From Pseudomonadota bacterium (GTDB taxonomy: Bacteria > Pseudomonadota > Gammaproteobacteria > Steroidobacterales > Steroidobacteraceae), in the NCBI GenBank assembly GCA_023433515.1, contig JAEZCN010000038.1, positions 1 to 12,234 on the forward strand: a stretch of DNA of 12,234 bases, given 5' to 3'. Under the pieces are notes generated by a model. It saw nothing but the letters and a program-made list of their open reading frames with translations, searched no databases and was not told the DNA's origin. Position numbers and translations under genes: made by a program. Shown here one piece after another: positions 6,157-12,234 of the stretch; position 1 is the first letter of the stretch, and every line of letters starts with the position of its first letter.

Positions 6157-6468
6157 TTGAAACAGCATCGCAACATCACCGCCCGGCAGGAAGCGCTCTG
6201 CGAACGCAACCTGTTCGCGGCCATGTTGACCCTGAAATCGGTCGACGAATGCCGGGCGTTCTTCCGCGACCTGTGCACGCCGGCCGAACTGCAGGCCCTC
6301 GCGGACCGCTGGGCCGTGGTCGAATGGCTGCAGAAGGGCCTGCCCTACCGCGAGATTCACCGCCTTACGGGTGTGAGCGTCACGACCATCGGCCGGGTCG
6401 CCCGCTGCCTCCAGGACGGCAACGGCGGTTACTCGCTGGTCGTCTCGCGACAGCATCGCCACGCCTGA
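6157..6468 (+). CDS. TrpR superfamily (YerC/YecD-type) DNA-binding regulator
   Basis: A 103-residue all-helical DNA-binding protein of the TrpR superfamily. The segment LFAAMLTLKSVDECRAFFRDLCTPAELQALADRW (residues 19-52) is the diagnostic YerC/YecD region. A helix-turn-helix follows at about 62-85 (LPYREIHRLTGVSVTTIGRVARCL), in the same place as the TrpR reading head. The tail ends in basic residues. The start is TTG, supported by GGAG upstream and by an in-frame stop at 6124; the next ATG would cut into the first helix. The gene lies 57 bases before hisG on the same strand, an arrangement I associate with Xanthomonadales-type his operons. It is therefore a likely regulator of the his operon and perhaps of itself through the site at 6104-6121. 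The effector is unknown; tryptophan, histidine or none are all possible. Confidence 0.88.
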   Translation: MKQHRNITARQEALCERNLFAAMLTLKSVDECRAFFRDLCTPAELQALADRWAVVEWLQKGLPYREIHRLTGVSVTTIGRVARCLQDGNGGYSLVVSRQHRHA

Positions 6469-6477
6469 CCTTTCCTC

Positions 6478-6493
6478 CCGGGCGCGCGCCCGG
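6478..6493 (+). repeat. GC-only perfect palindrome before hisG
   Basis: CCGGGCGCGCGCCCGG, a 16-bp perfect palindrome in the 57-base gap between the TrpR-like gene and hisG. As RNA it folds into a stem of at least six G-C pairs. No T run follows, so it is not a standard intrinsic terminator. It could be a processing or stability stem, or a protein site; neither is shown. Confidence 0.6.
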
Positions 6494-6525
6494 AACTCCC
6501 CATTCGCAACGTCCGATTTGATCTC

Positions 6526-7455
6526 ATGACACCTTCACTCAACGACCCTTCACTCAAAGACTCAGGCCAGCGTCTCAAGCTCGCCATCCAGAAGTCGGGG
6601 CGCCTCACCGACCCGTCTCTGGAGCTGCTCAAGAACTGCGGCCTCAAACTCTCACGTGGCCGCGACCAGCTCATGGGCTTCGGCGAGAACATGCCGCTCG
6701 ACGTGCTGTTCGTGCGCGACGACGACATCCCCGACCTCGTGCAGGAAGACGTCTGCGATCTCGGGCTCGTCGGCCGCAACGTGCTCGAGGAGAAGCGCCT
6801 CGAGTTGCAGTCGCGCGGGCATGCCGCCAACTTCACCGAGGTGTGCACGCTCGAATACGGCCGCTGCCGGCTCTCGCTCGCCATCCCGGAAGGATTCGGC
6901 TACGAAGGCCCACGTTCGCTCCAGGGCAAACGCATTGCGACTACCTACCCGTTCACGCTCGAGCGTTACCTGCGCGAGCGCAACGTGACCGCGGACATCG
7001 TGACGTTGTCGGGCGCGGTCGAGATCGCGCCGCGCCTCGGTCGTGCCGACGTGATCTGCGATCTCGTGTCGACCGGCTCGACGCTGCAGGCCAATCACCT
7101 GCGCGAGGTGGAGACCGTGCTCGAAAGCCAGGCGTTGCTGATCCGCACGCCGGTCGCGTTGTCGCCCGAAAAGCAGGAGTGGGTCGATCGGCTGCTGTTG
7201 CGCATCGACGGCGTCCAGCAGGTGCGCGAAAGCAAGTACATCATGCTGCACGCGCCGCGTTCGGCCCTGCCGGAGATCCGGCGGCTGCTGCCCGGCAGCG
7301 AATCGCCGACGATCATTCCGCTCGAGGGATCGCTGGACAAGGTCGCGATCCACGCCGTGTGCCGCGAGAATGTGTTCTGGGAAACGCTCGAAAGCCTCAA
7401 GAAGGCGGGTGCGAGCGCCCTGCTCGTTCTGCCCGTGGAAAAGATGCTGGCCTGA
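6526..7455 (+). CDS. hisG: ATP phosphoribosyltransferase, long form
   Basis: First and committed step of histidine synthesis: ATP plus PRPP gives phosphoribosyl-ATP. The 309 residues are the long form, with catalytic domain (to about 220) plus the C-terminal ACT-like regulatory domain that binds histidine, so no HisZ is needed. Seen: LKLAIQKSGRL (17-27), the FVRDDDIPDLVQEDVCDLGLVGRNVLEE segment, TYPFTLERYL, and the PRPP-binding DLVSTGSTLQANHL starting at Asp179. The tail VHAVCRENVFWETLESLKKAGASALLVLPVEKM (333 nt region before the stop) fits the regulatory domain. The ATG at 6526 has no clear ribosome binding site; no better in-frame start exists upstream. The first dozen residues hold a five-residue repeat (PSLND, PSLKD) and are not conserved in the family. 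hisD starts two bases after the stop. Confidence 0.97.
   Translation: MTPSLNDPSLKDSGQRLKLAIQKSGRLTDPSLELLKNCGLKLSRGRDQLMGFGENMPLDVLFVRDDDIPDLVQEDVCDLGLVGRNVLEEKRLELQSRGHAANFTEVCTLEYGRCRLSLAIPEGFGYEGPRSLQGKRIATTYPFTLERYLRERNVTADIVTLSGAVEIAPRLGRADVICDLVSTGSTLQANHLREVETVLESQALLIRTPVALSPEKQEWVDRLLLRIDGVQQVRESKYIMLHAPRSALPEIRRLLPGSESPTIIPLEGSLDKVAIHAVCRENVFWETLESLKKAGASALLVLPVEKMLA
6532..6561 (+). repeat. 15-bp tandem repeat at the start of hisG
   Basis: Two copies of CCTTCACTCAA(C/A)GAC, identical at 14 of 15 positions, in frame, coding PSLND then PSLKD. This looks like a recent slippage duplication in the variable N terminus of HisG. Confidence 0.8.
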
Positions 7456-7457
7456 AG

Positions 7458-8768
7458 ATGCAGCTCATCGACTGGAAAACCGCCTCCGTCGAACAACGCC
7501 GCGCCGCGCTCGCACGCCCGGCGGCGGAGTCTCGCGCGGACGTACAACGCGACGTCGCGGAGATCGTCGCCGCGGTTCGGGCCGAGGGTGATGCCGCCCT
7601 GCGCCGCTACATGCAGAAATTCAGCGGCACGACGCTCGACGACCTGCGCGTGGGTCCGGCCGAATTCGCGGAGGCGCGCGCGAGTCTCACCGGTGCGCAG
7701 ATCGCCGCGCTCGAACGCGCGGTGGCGAACGTCACGAAGTTTCACGAAGCCCAGCAGGCGCAGCCGCTGTCCGTCGAGACCATGCCCGGAGTCGTTTGCG
7801 AGCGGATCGTGCGCCCGATTCGCAGCGTGGGCCTGTACGTGCCGGCCGGCTCCGCCCCGCTTCCCTCGACCGCGATCATGCTCGCGGCGCCGGCGCGCGT
7901 CGCGGGCTGCCCGCAACGCGCGATCGCCTGTTCGCCCAACGCGGACGGCAGAGTGCATGCCTCGGTGCTCGTCGCCGCCGAGCTGTGCGGAGTCGAGACC
8001 GTCTACAAGATGGGCGGCGCGCAGGCGATCGCCGCGTTCGCGTTCGGTACGGAGTCGGTGCAGAAGGTCGACAAGATCTTCGGCCCGGGCAGCGCGTGGG
8101 TGACGATGGCCAAGCAGTTGGTCGCCGCGGATCCCGCGGGCGCCGCGATCGACCTGCCGGCGGGCCCCTCCGAAGTACTCGTCATCGCGGATGAGTCCGC
8201 GAATCCGAAGTTCGTCGCCGCGGACCTGCTCGCGCAGGCCGAGCACGACACGATCGCGCAGGTCATCCTCGTCACGACGTCCGCGGTGCTCGCGCGCGCC
8301 GTCATCGTCGAGGCGGCCGCGCAAGCTCACAAATTGACCCGCGAACACATCGTCGACGAATCGATGCGCCACAGCCGCGTCATCGTCGTGCCCGACATCG
8401 ACACGGCGATGGCCGTGTCCAACGAGTACGCGCCCGAACACCTCATCATCCAGACGCGCGATGCGCGCGCGCTGCTGCCGCGCGTCGAAAGCGCGGGCTC
8501 GGTGTTCGTCGGCGAATGGTCGCCGGAATCGATGGGTGACTACTGCTCGGGTACCAACCACGTATTGCCGACCTACGGATATGCACGCAGTTACAGCGGC
8601 GTGTCGCTCGCGGACTTCCAGAAGCGCATCACCGTGCAGGAACTGAGCGCGGCCGGATTACGCGACCTTGGCCCCACGGCCATCGCGATCTCGACGCTCG
8701 AAGGCCTCGACGCGCACGGCAACGCGGTGCGCGTGAGGCTCGATGCCCTCGCGGGGAAATCGTCATGA
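7458..8768 (+). CDS. hisD: histidinol dehydrogenase
   Basis: Zinc enzyme oxidising L-histidinol to L-histidine with two NAD, the last two steps of the pathway. It has 436 residues, the usual size. The zinc ligands are all present: Gln260 and His263 (LAQAEHDT), Asp361 (MGDYCSGTNH) and His420 (LDAHGN), each one residue off the E. coli numbering. The catalytic pair is Glu327-His328 in NEYAPEHLI. Other hallmarks are the PAGSAPLPSTAIMLAAPARVAGC and KIFGPGSAWVTMAKQ segments. The ATG at 7458 follows the hisG TGA by two bases. The end overlaps hisC by four bases (ATGA), so translation is likely coupled. Confidence 0.98.
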   Translation: MQLIDWKTASVEQRRAALARPAAESRADVQRDVAEIVAAVRAEGDAALRRYMQKFSGTTLDDLRVGPAEFAEARASLTGAQIAALERAVANVTKFHEAQQAQPLSVETMPGVVCERIVRPIRSVGLYVPAGSAPLPSTAIMLAAPARVAGCPQRAIACSPNADGRVHASVLVAAELCGVETVYKMGGAQAIAAFAFGTESVQKVDKIFGPGSAWVTMAKQLVAADPAGAAIDLPAGPSEVLVIADESANPKFVAADLLAQAEHDTIAQVILVTTSAVLARAVIVEAAAQAHKLTREHIVDESMRHSRVIVVPDIDTAMAVSNEYAPEHLIIQTRDARALLPRVESAGSVFVGEWSPESMGDYCSGTNHVLPTYGYARSYSGVSLADFQKRITVQELSAAGLRDLGPTAIAISTLEGLDAHGNAVRVRLDALAGKSS

Positions 8769-9814
8769 GCGACATCCTCGCGCTCGCGCGTCCCGACATC
8801 GTCGCGCTGAAGGCCTATTCGCACGCGAGCTGGGACCCGGCGTTCGATCGCCTGCACGCCAACGAGCTACCGTGGCGCGCGGAGACGGATCGTTCGCAAG
8901 CCGGGCTGAATCGTTATCCCGAGCCACACCCGCACGTGCTCGCCGAAAGGCTGGCGCAACTGTACGGCGTGCCCGTCGAGAATCTGCTGCCCGGCCGCGG
9001 CAGCGACGAATCGATCGACCTGCTCGTGCGCGGTTTCTGCCGCGCGGGCGTCGACAACGTGATCATCTGCCCGCCGACCTTCGGGATGTATTCCGTCGCG
9101 GCGCGCATCCAGGGCGCGGCCGTGCGCGAAGTCCCGCTCGTGCGCGAGCGCGGTTTCGCGCTGGACGTCGCCGGCGTGCTCGCGGCCTGCGATGCCAACA
9201 CGAAGATCGTGTTCCTGTGCTCGCCCAACAATCCGACGGGTAATGCGATGGACCCGGCGGCCATCGAACAGGTGCTGACCGCGCTCGCGGATCGCGCACT
9301 CGTCGCGGTGGACGAGGCCTACATCGAATTCTCCGGCGACGCTTCCCTGGCTACCCAACTCGCGCACTTCCCGAATCTCGTCGTGCTGCGCACGTTGTCG
9401 AAGGCCTTCGGCCTCGCCGGCGCACGCGTCGGCTCATTGATCGCCGCCGCGCCGATCGTCGCGCTGCTCGGCAAGGTGATTCCGCCCTATTCCATTCCGC
9501 AGCTCACCATCGAGGCCGTGCTCGCGACGCTCGGCGGTCCGCAGCTCGCCATTCAGCGCGAACGCGTCAACCAGGTGCGCGCGGAGCGAGATCGCGTAAC
9601 GGCCGCGCTGGCCGGTGCTCGTTCCGTGCGCAGGATCTGGCCGAGCGTCGCGAATTTCCTGCTGGTGGATTTCGAGGATGCCGAAGGCGCGCTCGCCGCC
9701 GCGCGCGACGCGAAGCTGCTGATCCGCGACATGCGCAGCGTCTCGCCGCAATCATTACGCATCTCGGTCGGCACGCCCGAGCAGAACGATCGCCTGATCC
9801 GGAGTTTCACGTGA
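8765..9814 (+). CDS. hisC: histidinol-phosphate aminotransferase
   Basis: PLP-dependent class I/II aminotransferase converting imidazole-acetol phosphate plus glutamate to histidinol phosphate. It has 349 residues. The PLP lysine is Lys213 in TLSKAFGLAGARVG. Asn156 and its surroundings lie in SPNNPTGN (153-160), and Asp183/Tyr186 in VDEAYIEF. The N terminus has LHANELPW and LNRYPEPHPHVLAERLA, the substrate-recognition region of HisC. The ATG overlaps the hisD stop by four bases, with GGGGAAA upstream as ribosome binding site. The stop overlaps the hisB GTG in the same way (GTGA). HisC rather than another aminotransferase follows from both motif set and operon. Confidence 0.97.
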   Translation: MSDILALARPDIVALKAYSHASWDPAFDRLHANELPWRAETDRSQAGLNRYPEPHPHVLAERLAQLYGVPVENLLPGRGSDESIDLLVRGFCRAGVDNVIICPPTFGMYSVAARIQGAAVREVPLVRERGFALDVAGVLAACDANTKIVFLCSPNNPTGNAMDPAAIEQVLTALADRALVAVDEAYIEFSGDASLATQLAHFPNLVVLRTLSKAFGLAGARVGSLIAAAPIVALLGKVIPPYSIPQLTIEAVLATLGGPQLAIQRERVNQVRAERDRVTAALAGARSVRRIWPSVANFLLVDFEDAEGALAAARDAKLLIRDMRSVSPQSLRISVGTPEQNDRLIRSFT

Positions 9815-10875
9815 GCAAGTCGAAGGTGTTGTTCGTCGATCGCGATGGCACGCTCATCGAGGAGCCGCCGGACGAACAGGTCGATTCGATCGAAAAGATC
9901 CGCTTCATGCCGGACGTGTTCACCGCGCTGCGCGCCGCGCGGGCCGCGGGCTTCAAGCTCGCGATGGTGACCAACCAGGATGGGCTCGGGACCGCGAGTT
10001 TTCCGCAGTCCGCGTTCGACGTTCCGCACGGCTTCATGATGGACGTGTTCAGCTCGCAGGGCATCGAGTTCGACGCGGTGTTCGTCTGCCCGCACCGCAT
10101 GGACGACGGCTGCGACTGCCGCAAGCCGAAAACCAGGCTGGTCGAGGACTACGTGCGCAACGTCGACCTGGCCGCGAGCGCCATGATCGGCGACCGCGCG
10201 ACGGACATCGAGTTCGCGCGCAACCTCGGCGTGCGCGGCCTGCTCGTGCGGCGCCACGGCGATGCCGCCGAAACCTGGCCCGCGATCGTCCGCACGCTGA
10301 CCGAACGCAAGGCCGTGATCGAGCGCAAGACGAAGGAGACCGACATCCGCGTCGCGGTCAATCTCGACGCGACCGCGCCCGTGAAGATCGTCACCGGGAT
10401 CGGCTTCTTCGATCACATGCTCGAGCAGATCGCCAAACACGGCGGGTTCGCGCTCGAGCTCGAATGCAAGGGCGATCTCGACATCGACGAGCACCACACC
10501 GTCGAAGATTGCGCGCTCGCGCTCGGCGAAGCGCTGCGCAACGCGCTCGGCGCGAAGCTCGGCATCGCACGTTATGGATTCCTGCTGCCCATGGACGAGG
10601 CGCAGGTGCGCGTTGCCATCGATCTCTCCGGCCGCGCCTACGGCGTGTTCGAAGGCAAATTTTCGCGCGAGGCCGTGGGCGGCCTGCCGACCGAGCTCGT
10701 GCCGCACTTCTTCCGTTCGCTGGCCGAGAGCCTCCGCGCCGCGCTCCATGTCACCATCACCGGCGAGAACACGCACCACATGATCGAAGCCTGCTTCAAG
10801 GGCGTCGGACGCGCGCTGCGCCAGGCGTTCCGTCGCGAGGGCGACGAACTACCTTCCACGAAAGGAGTGTTATGA
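9811..10875 (+). CDS. hisB: bifunctional histidinol-phosphatase / imidazoleglycerol-phosphate dehydratase
   Basis: A fused two-domain enzyme of 354 residues catalysing two non-consecutive steps. The N-terminal HAD phosphatase (about 1-165) has the nucleophile motif DRDGT (Asp10, Asp12), the threonine motif in MVTNQDG, a zinc loop CPHRMDDGCDC with its four Cys/His ligands, and IGDRATDIEFA. A short charged linker (TERKAVIERKTKETDI) joins the IGPD domain (about 170-354), which has FFDHMLEQIAKHGG and the metal-binding DEHHTVED (His228, His229). A second metal motif follows in NTHHMIEA. The start is GTG overlapping the hisC stop. The fusion is the arrangement of E. coli and many other gammaproteobacteria; many other bacteria have separate proteins. 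The ATG of hisH overlaps the stop by four bases. Confidence 0.97.
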   Translation: MSKSKVLFVDRDGTLIEEPPDEQVDSIEKIRFMPDVFTALRAARAAGFKLAMVTNQDGLGTASFPQSAFDVPHGFMMDVFSSQGIEFDAVFVCPHRMDDGCDCRKPKTRLVEDYVRNVDLAASAMIGDRATDIEFARNLGVRGLLVRRHGDAAETWPAIVRTLTERKAVIERKTKETDIRVAVNLDATAPVKIVTGIGFFDHMLEQIAKHGGFALELECKGDLDIDEHHTVEDCALALGEALRNALGAKLGIARYGFLLPMDEAQVRVAIDLSGRAYGVFEGKFSREAVGGLPTELVPHFFRSLAESLRAALHVTITGENTHHMIEACFKGVGRALRQAFRREGDELPSTKGVL

Positions 10876-11471
10876 GCGCCGTCGCAATCATCGACAGCGG
10901 CGGAGCCAACATCGCCTCGTTGCGCGCGGCGCTGTCGCGCCTCGGCGCGAACTCCGTCGTCACGACCGATCACGAGGTCATCAAGCGGGCCACGCGGGTC
11001 CTGCTGCCGGGTGTGGGCAATGCGCACAGCGCGATGCACAAGTTGCGCAGCGTCGGACTCGACCAGCTCATCCCGGCGCTCAAACAACCGTTGTTGGGCA
11101 TCTGCCTCGGCATGCAGATCCTGTTCGATCACTCCGAGGAAGGCCCGGCGAACGGACTCGGTGTGATCCCGGGCCGCGTCGGCAAACTATCCGCCGCGCC
11201 GGGCCTGCCCGTTCCGCACATGGGCTGGAACCAGCTCGCGCAGACGAAGCCCGATCCGCTGCTCGACGGGGTGAGCGCGCTCGACTACGTGTACTTCGTG
11301 CACGGCTACGCGGTACCGGCGGGTGAGTGGACCGTCGCGACCACGGAGTACGGCGGCAACTTCACCGCGGTCGCGCGCCGTGACAACTTCTGCGGCACGC
11401 AATTCCACCCCGAGCGTTCGGGCGTGGTGGGCGCGCGCATCCTCGCCAATTTTCTGAAAGAAGGGGTTTGA
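10872..11471 (+). CDS. hisH: imidazole glycerol phosphate synthase, glutaminase subunit
   Basis: Class I glutamine amidotransferase that releases ammonia from glutamine and channels it to HisF. The 199 residues match the family. The catalytic triad is visible: Cys78 in LGICLGMQ, and His179 and Glu181 in QFHPERSG. The N terminus AIIDSGGANIASL and the oxyanion-loop LLPGVGNA also fit HisH; many HisH proteins read DYGxGN at the first, so DSGGAN is a small variation. The ATG overlaps the hisB stop, with AAAGGAG at 10861-10867, only four bases away. hisA follows after six bases; hisF, its partner, starts at the right edge. Confidence 0.97.
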   Translation: MSAVAIIDSGGANIASLRAALSRLGANSVVTTDHEVIKRATRVLLPGVGNAHSAMHKLRSVGLDQLIPALKQPLLGICLGMQILFDHSEEGPANGLGVIPGRVGKLSAAPGLPVPHMGWNQLAQTKPDPLLDGVSALDYVYFVHGYAVPAGEWTVATTEYGGNFTAVARRDNFCGTQFHPERSGVVGARILANFLKEGV

Positions 11472-11477
11472 AGACTC

Positions 11478-12218
11478 ATGATTCTCATTCCCTCCATCGA
11501 TCTGCGTAACGGCCGCTGCGTGCGTCTGCTCAAGGGCGACTTCGACCGCGAGACGCGTTACGACCTCGAGCCGCACGAGCTGCTGCAGCGTTATCGCGCG
11601 CTCGGCGCCACGTGGCTGCACGTCGTCGATCTCGACGGCGCCAAGGACGGTCTGCTCGCGAACCGCAGCGTCATCGTGCGCCTCGCCTCGCAGAAGGCGT
11701 TGAACATCCAGGTGGGCGGCGGCGTGCGCTCGACGGCCGTCGTCGACGACCTGCTGCGCAACGGCATCGATCGCGTGATCGTCGGCAGCGCCGCGGTCGA
11801 GAATCCCGCCGAGGTGCAAGGCTGGTTCAAGAAATACGGCCCCGAGAAGATAGGCCTCGCCTTCGACATCCGCCACGATGCCGCGGGCGTTCCGCGCGTA
11901 CTCACGCGCGGCTGGACGAAGGAATCGAAACTCACGCTGTGGGAGGCGATCGAGTCCTACCTGCCGCATGGCCTCGAACACGTGTTGTGCACGGACGTAG
12001 AGCTCGACGGCGCGTTGCAGGGACCGGCGGTCGCGTTGTACGCGGAAGCCGTGAAGCGATATCCCCAGATCGCCTGGCAGGCGTCGGGCGGCGTGCGCAA
12101 TGCCGCGGATCTCGCCGCCCTCGCCGCCACCGGCAGCGCCGCCGCGATCAGCGGCAAGGCATTGCTGGAAGAACTGATCAAACCATCGGAGTTAGCGCCA
12201 TTCTTGCCAAACGCATAA
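11478..12218 (+). CDS. hisA: 1-(5-phosphoribosyl)-5-[(5-phosphoribosylamino)methylideneamino]imidazole-4-carboxamide isomerase
   Basis: A (beta/alpha)8-barrel isomerase performing the Amadori rearrangement of ProFAR to PRFAR. It has 246 residues. The general base Asp8 is in LIPSIDLRNG and the second acid-base Asp130 in LAFDIR. Thr172-Asp173 in CTDVELDGALQGP matches the third conserved site. The two phosphate-binding repeats are QVGGGVRS (half barrel one) and QASGGVRNAADL (half barrel two). VELDG replaces the usual I-x-R/K-DG, a modest change. The ATG lies six bases after the hisH stop, with AAGGGG twelve bases upstream. The 3' end overlaps the apparent start of hisF by 19 bases. Confidence 0.97.
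   Translation: MILIPSIDLRNGRCVRLLKGDFDRETRYDLEPHELLQRYRALGATWLHVVDLDGAKDGLLANRSVIVRLASQKALNIQVGGGVRSTAVVDDLLRNGIDRVIVGSAAVENPAEVQGWFKKYGPEKIGLAFDIRHDAAGVPRVLTRGWTKESKLTLWEAIESYLPHGLEHVLCTDVELDGALQGPAVALYAEAVKRYPQIAWQASGGVRNAADLAALAATGSAAAISGKALLEELIKPSELAPFLPNA
12188..12191 (+). promoter_or_regulatory. ribosome binding site for hisF inside the hisA 3' end
   Basis: GGAG followed by eight bases and then the ATT at 12200. This spacing is ideal for an initiation codon there and is the main support for the AUU start. Confidence 0.5.
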
Positions 12219-12234
12219 TCCCCTGCCTGGACGT
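12200..12234 (+). CDS. hisF: imidazole glycerol phosphate synthase cyclase subunit, first codons (3' end outside window)
   Basis: The frame starting at 12200 reads (I/M)LAKRIIPCLDV before the window ends. LAKRIIPCLDV is the highly characteristic N terminus of HisF, which uses ammonia from HisH to close the imidazole ring. It is a different frame from hisA, whose TAA at 12216-12218 lies inside it. No ATG, GTG or TTG occurs in this frame over at least the preceding 80 bases, and the upstream translation is Arg-rich shadow sequence. The first residue therefore seems to be encoded by ATT, with GGAG eight bases before. The gene identity is near certain from order and motif; the start codon is inferred. 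Confidence 0.88.
   Translation, partial: MLAKRIIPCLD

Noticed and set aside
6146..6160. Five-codon frame (ATG GAG CCT GGT TGA) overlapping the TTG start of the TrpR-like gene
   Set aside because: Too short to mean anything and it uses the ribosome binding site of the next gene as its own codons.
6466..6526. Histidine leader peptide/attenuator before hisG
   Set aside because: No run of His codons and no terminator/antiterminator pair is present in this gap; the two His residues at the end of the TrpR-like protein are not a His run.
6843..7457. Long open extension upstream of hisD giving a 641-residue frame
   Set aside because: It runs through hisG in another frame and is Arg-rich; HisD similarity begins at the ATG at 7458.
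7095..8561. Long minus-strand open frame (488 codons) opposite hisD
   Set aside because: Long antisense frames are expected in GC-rich coding DNA with strong third-position bias; the translation is compositionally odd and matches nothing I know.

Overview
The window is a compact, GC-rich stretch of bacterial chromosome made almost wholly of amino-acid biosynthesis genes. It most resembles a gammaproteobacterium of the Xanthomonadales/Steroidobacterales/Nevskiales type. That is an inference from gene content: a fused HisB (phosphatase plus dehydratase), a long-form single-chain HisG, a TrpR-superfamily (YerC/YecD-type) gene directly before hisG, and a MetX-type rather than MetA-type homoserine acyltransferase next to metB. 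No mobile element, CRISPR array, tRNA or rRNA was seen.

Layout. Bases 1-2418 (+) hold the end of a leucine operon: leuC (5' truncated by the window edge), leuD and leuB. Together they convert 2-isopropylmalate to 2-oxoisocaproate. Next come two non-biosynthetic genes: a small DUF2007-like protein on the minus strand (2420-2683) and a DUF899 thioredoxin-like protein on the plus strand (2777-3535). Both abut their neighbours tail to tail with almost no spacer. Bases 3536-5805 (-) hold a methionine operon, metX then metB, which activates homoserine and makes cystathionine.

Bases 5806-6156 hold no protein gene but carry regulation. On the minus strand, 5894-6018 reads as a SAM-I (S-box) riboswitch aptamer in the metX leader. 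It is followed by a likely translational expression platform in which the metX ribosome binding site can be sequestered. A longer metX reading frame runs back into the aptamer, so the real metX start is placed at a GTG at 5805. Between the leader and the divergent TrpR-like gene lies an 18-bp imperfect palindrome (6104-6121) with the layout of the E. coli TrpR operator.

Bases 6157-12234 (+) are a TrpR-like regulator gene followed by hisG-D-C-B-H-A and the first codons of hisF. The his genes from hisG on are tightly packed: hisD/hisC, hisC/hisB and hisB/hisH each overlap by four bases, and hisA/hisF overlap by 19. They cover PRPP plus ATP to histidinol and histidine, including the HisH/HisF glutamine amidotransferase-cyclase. 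The visible hisF start appears to be an AUU codon.

Nothing here looks like a wholly new system. The items most worth checking are the SAM-I riboswitch with its 10-nt alternative pairing, the TrpR-operator-like site and the AUU start of hisF.
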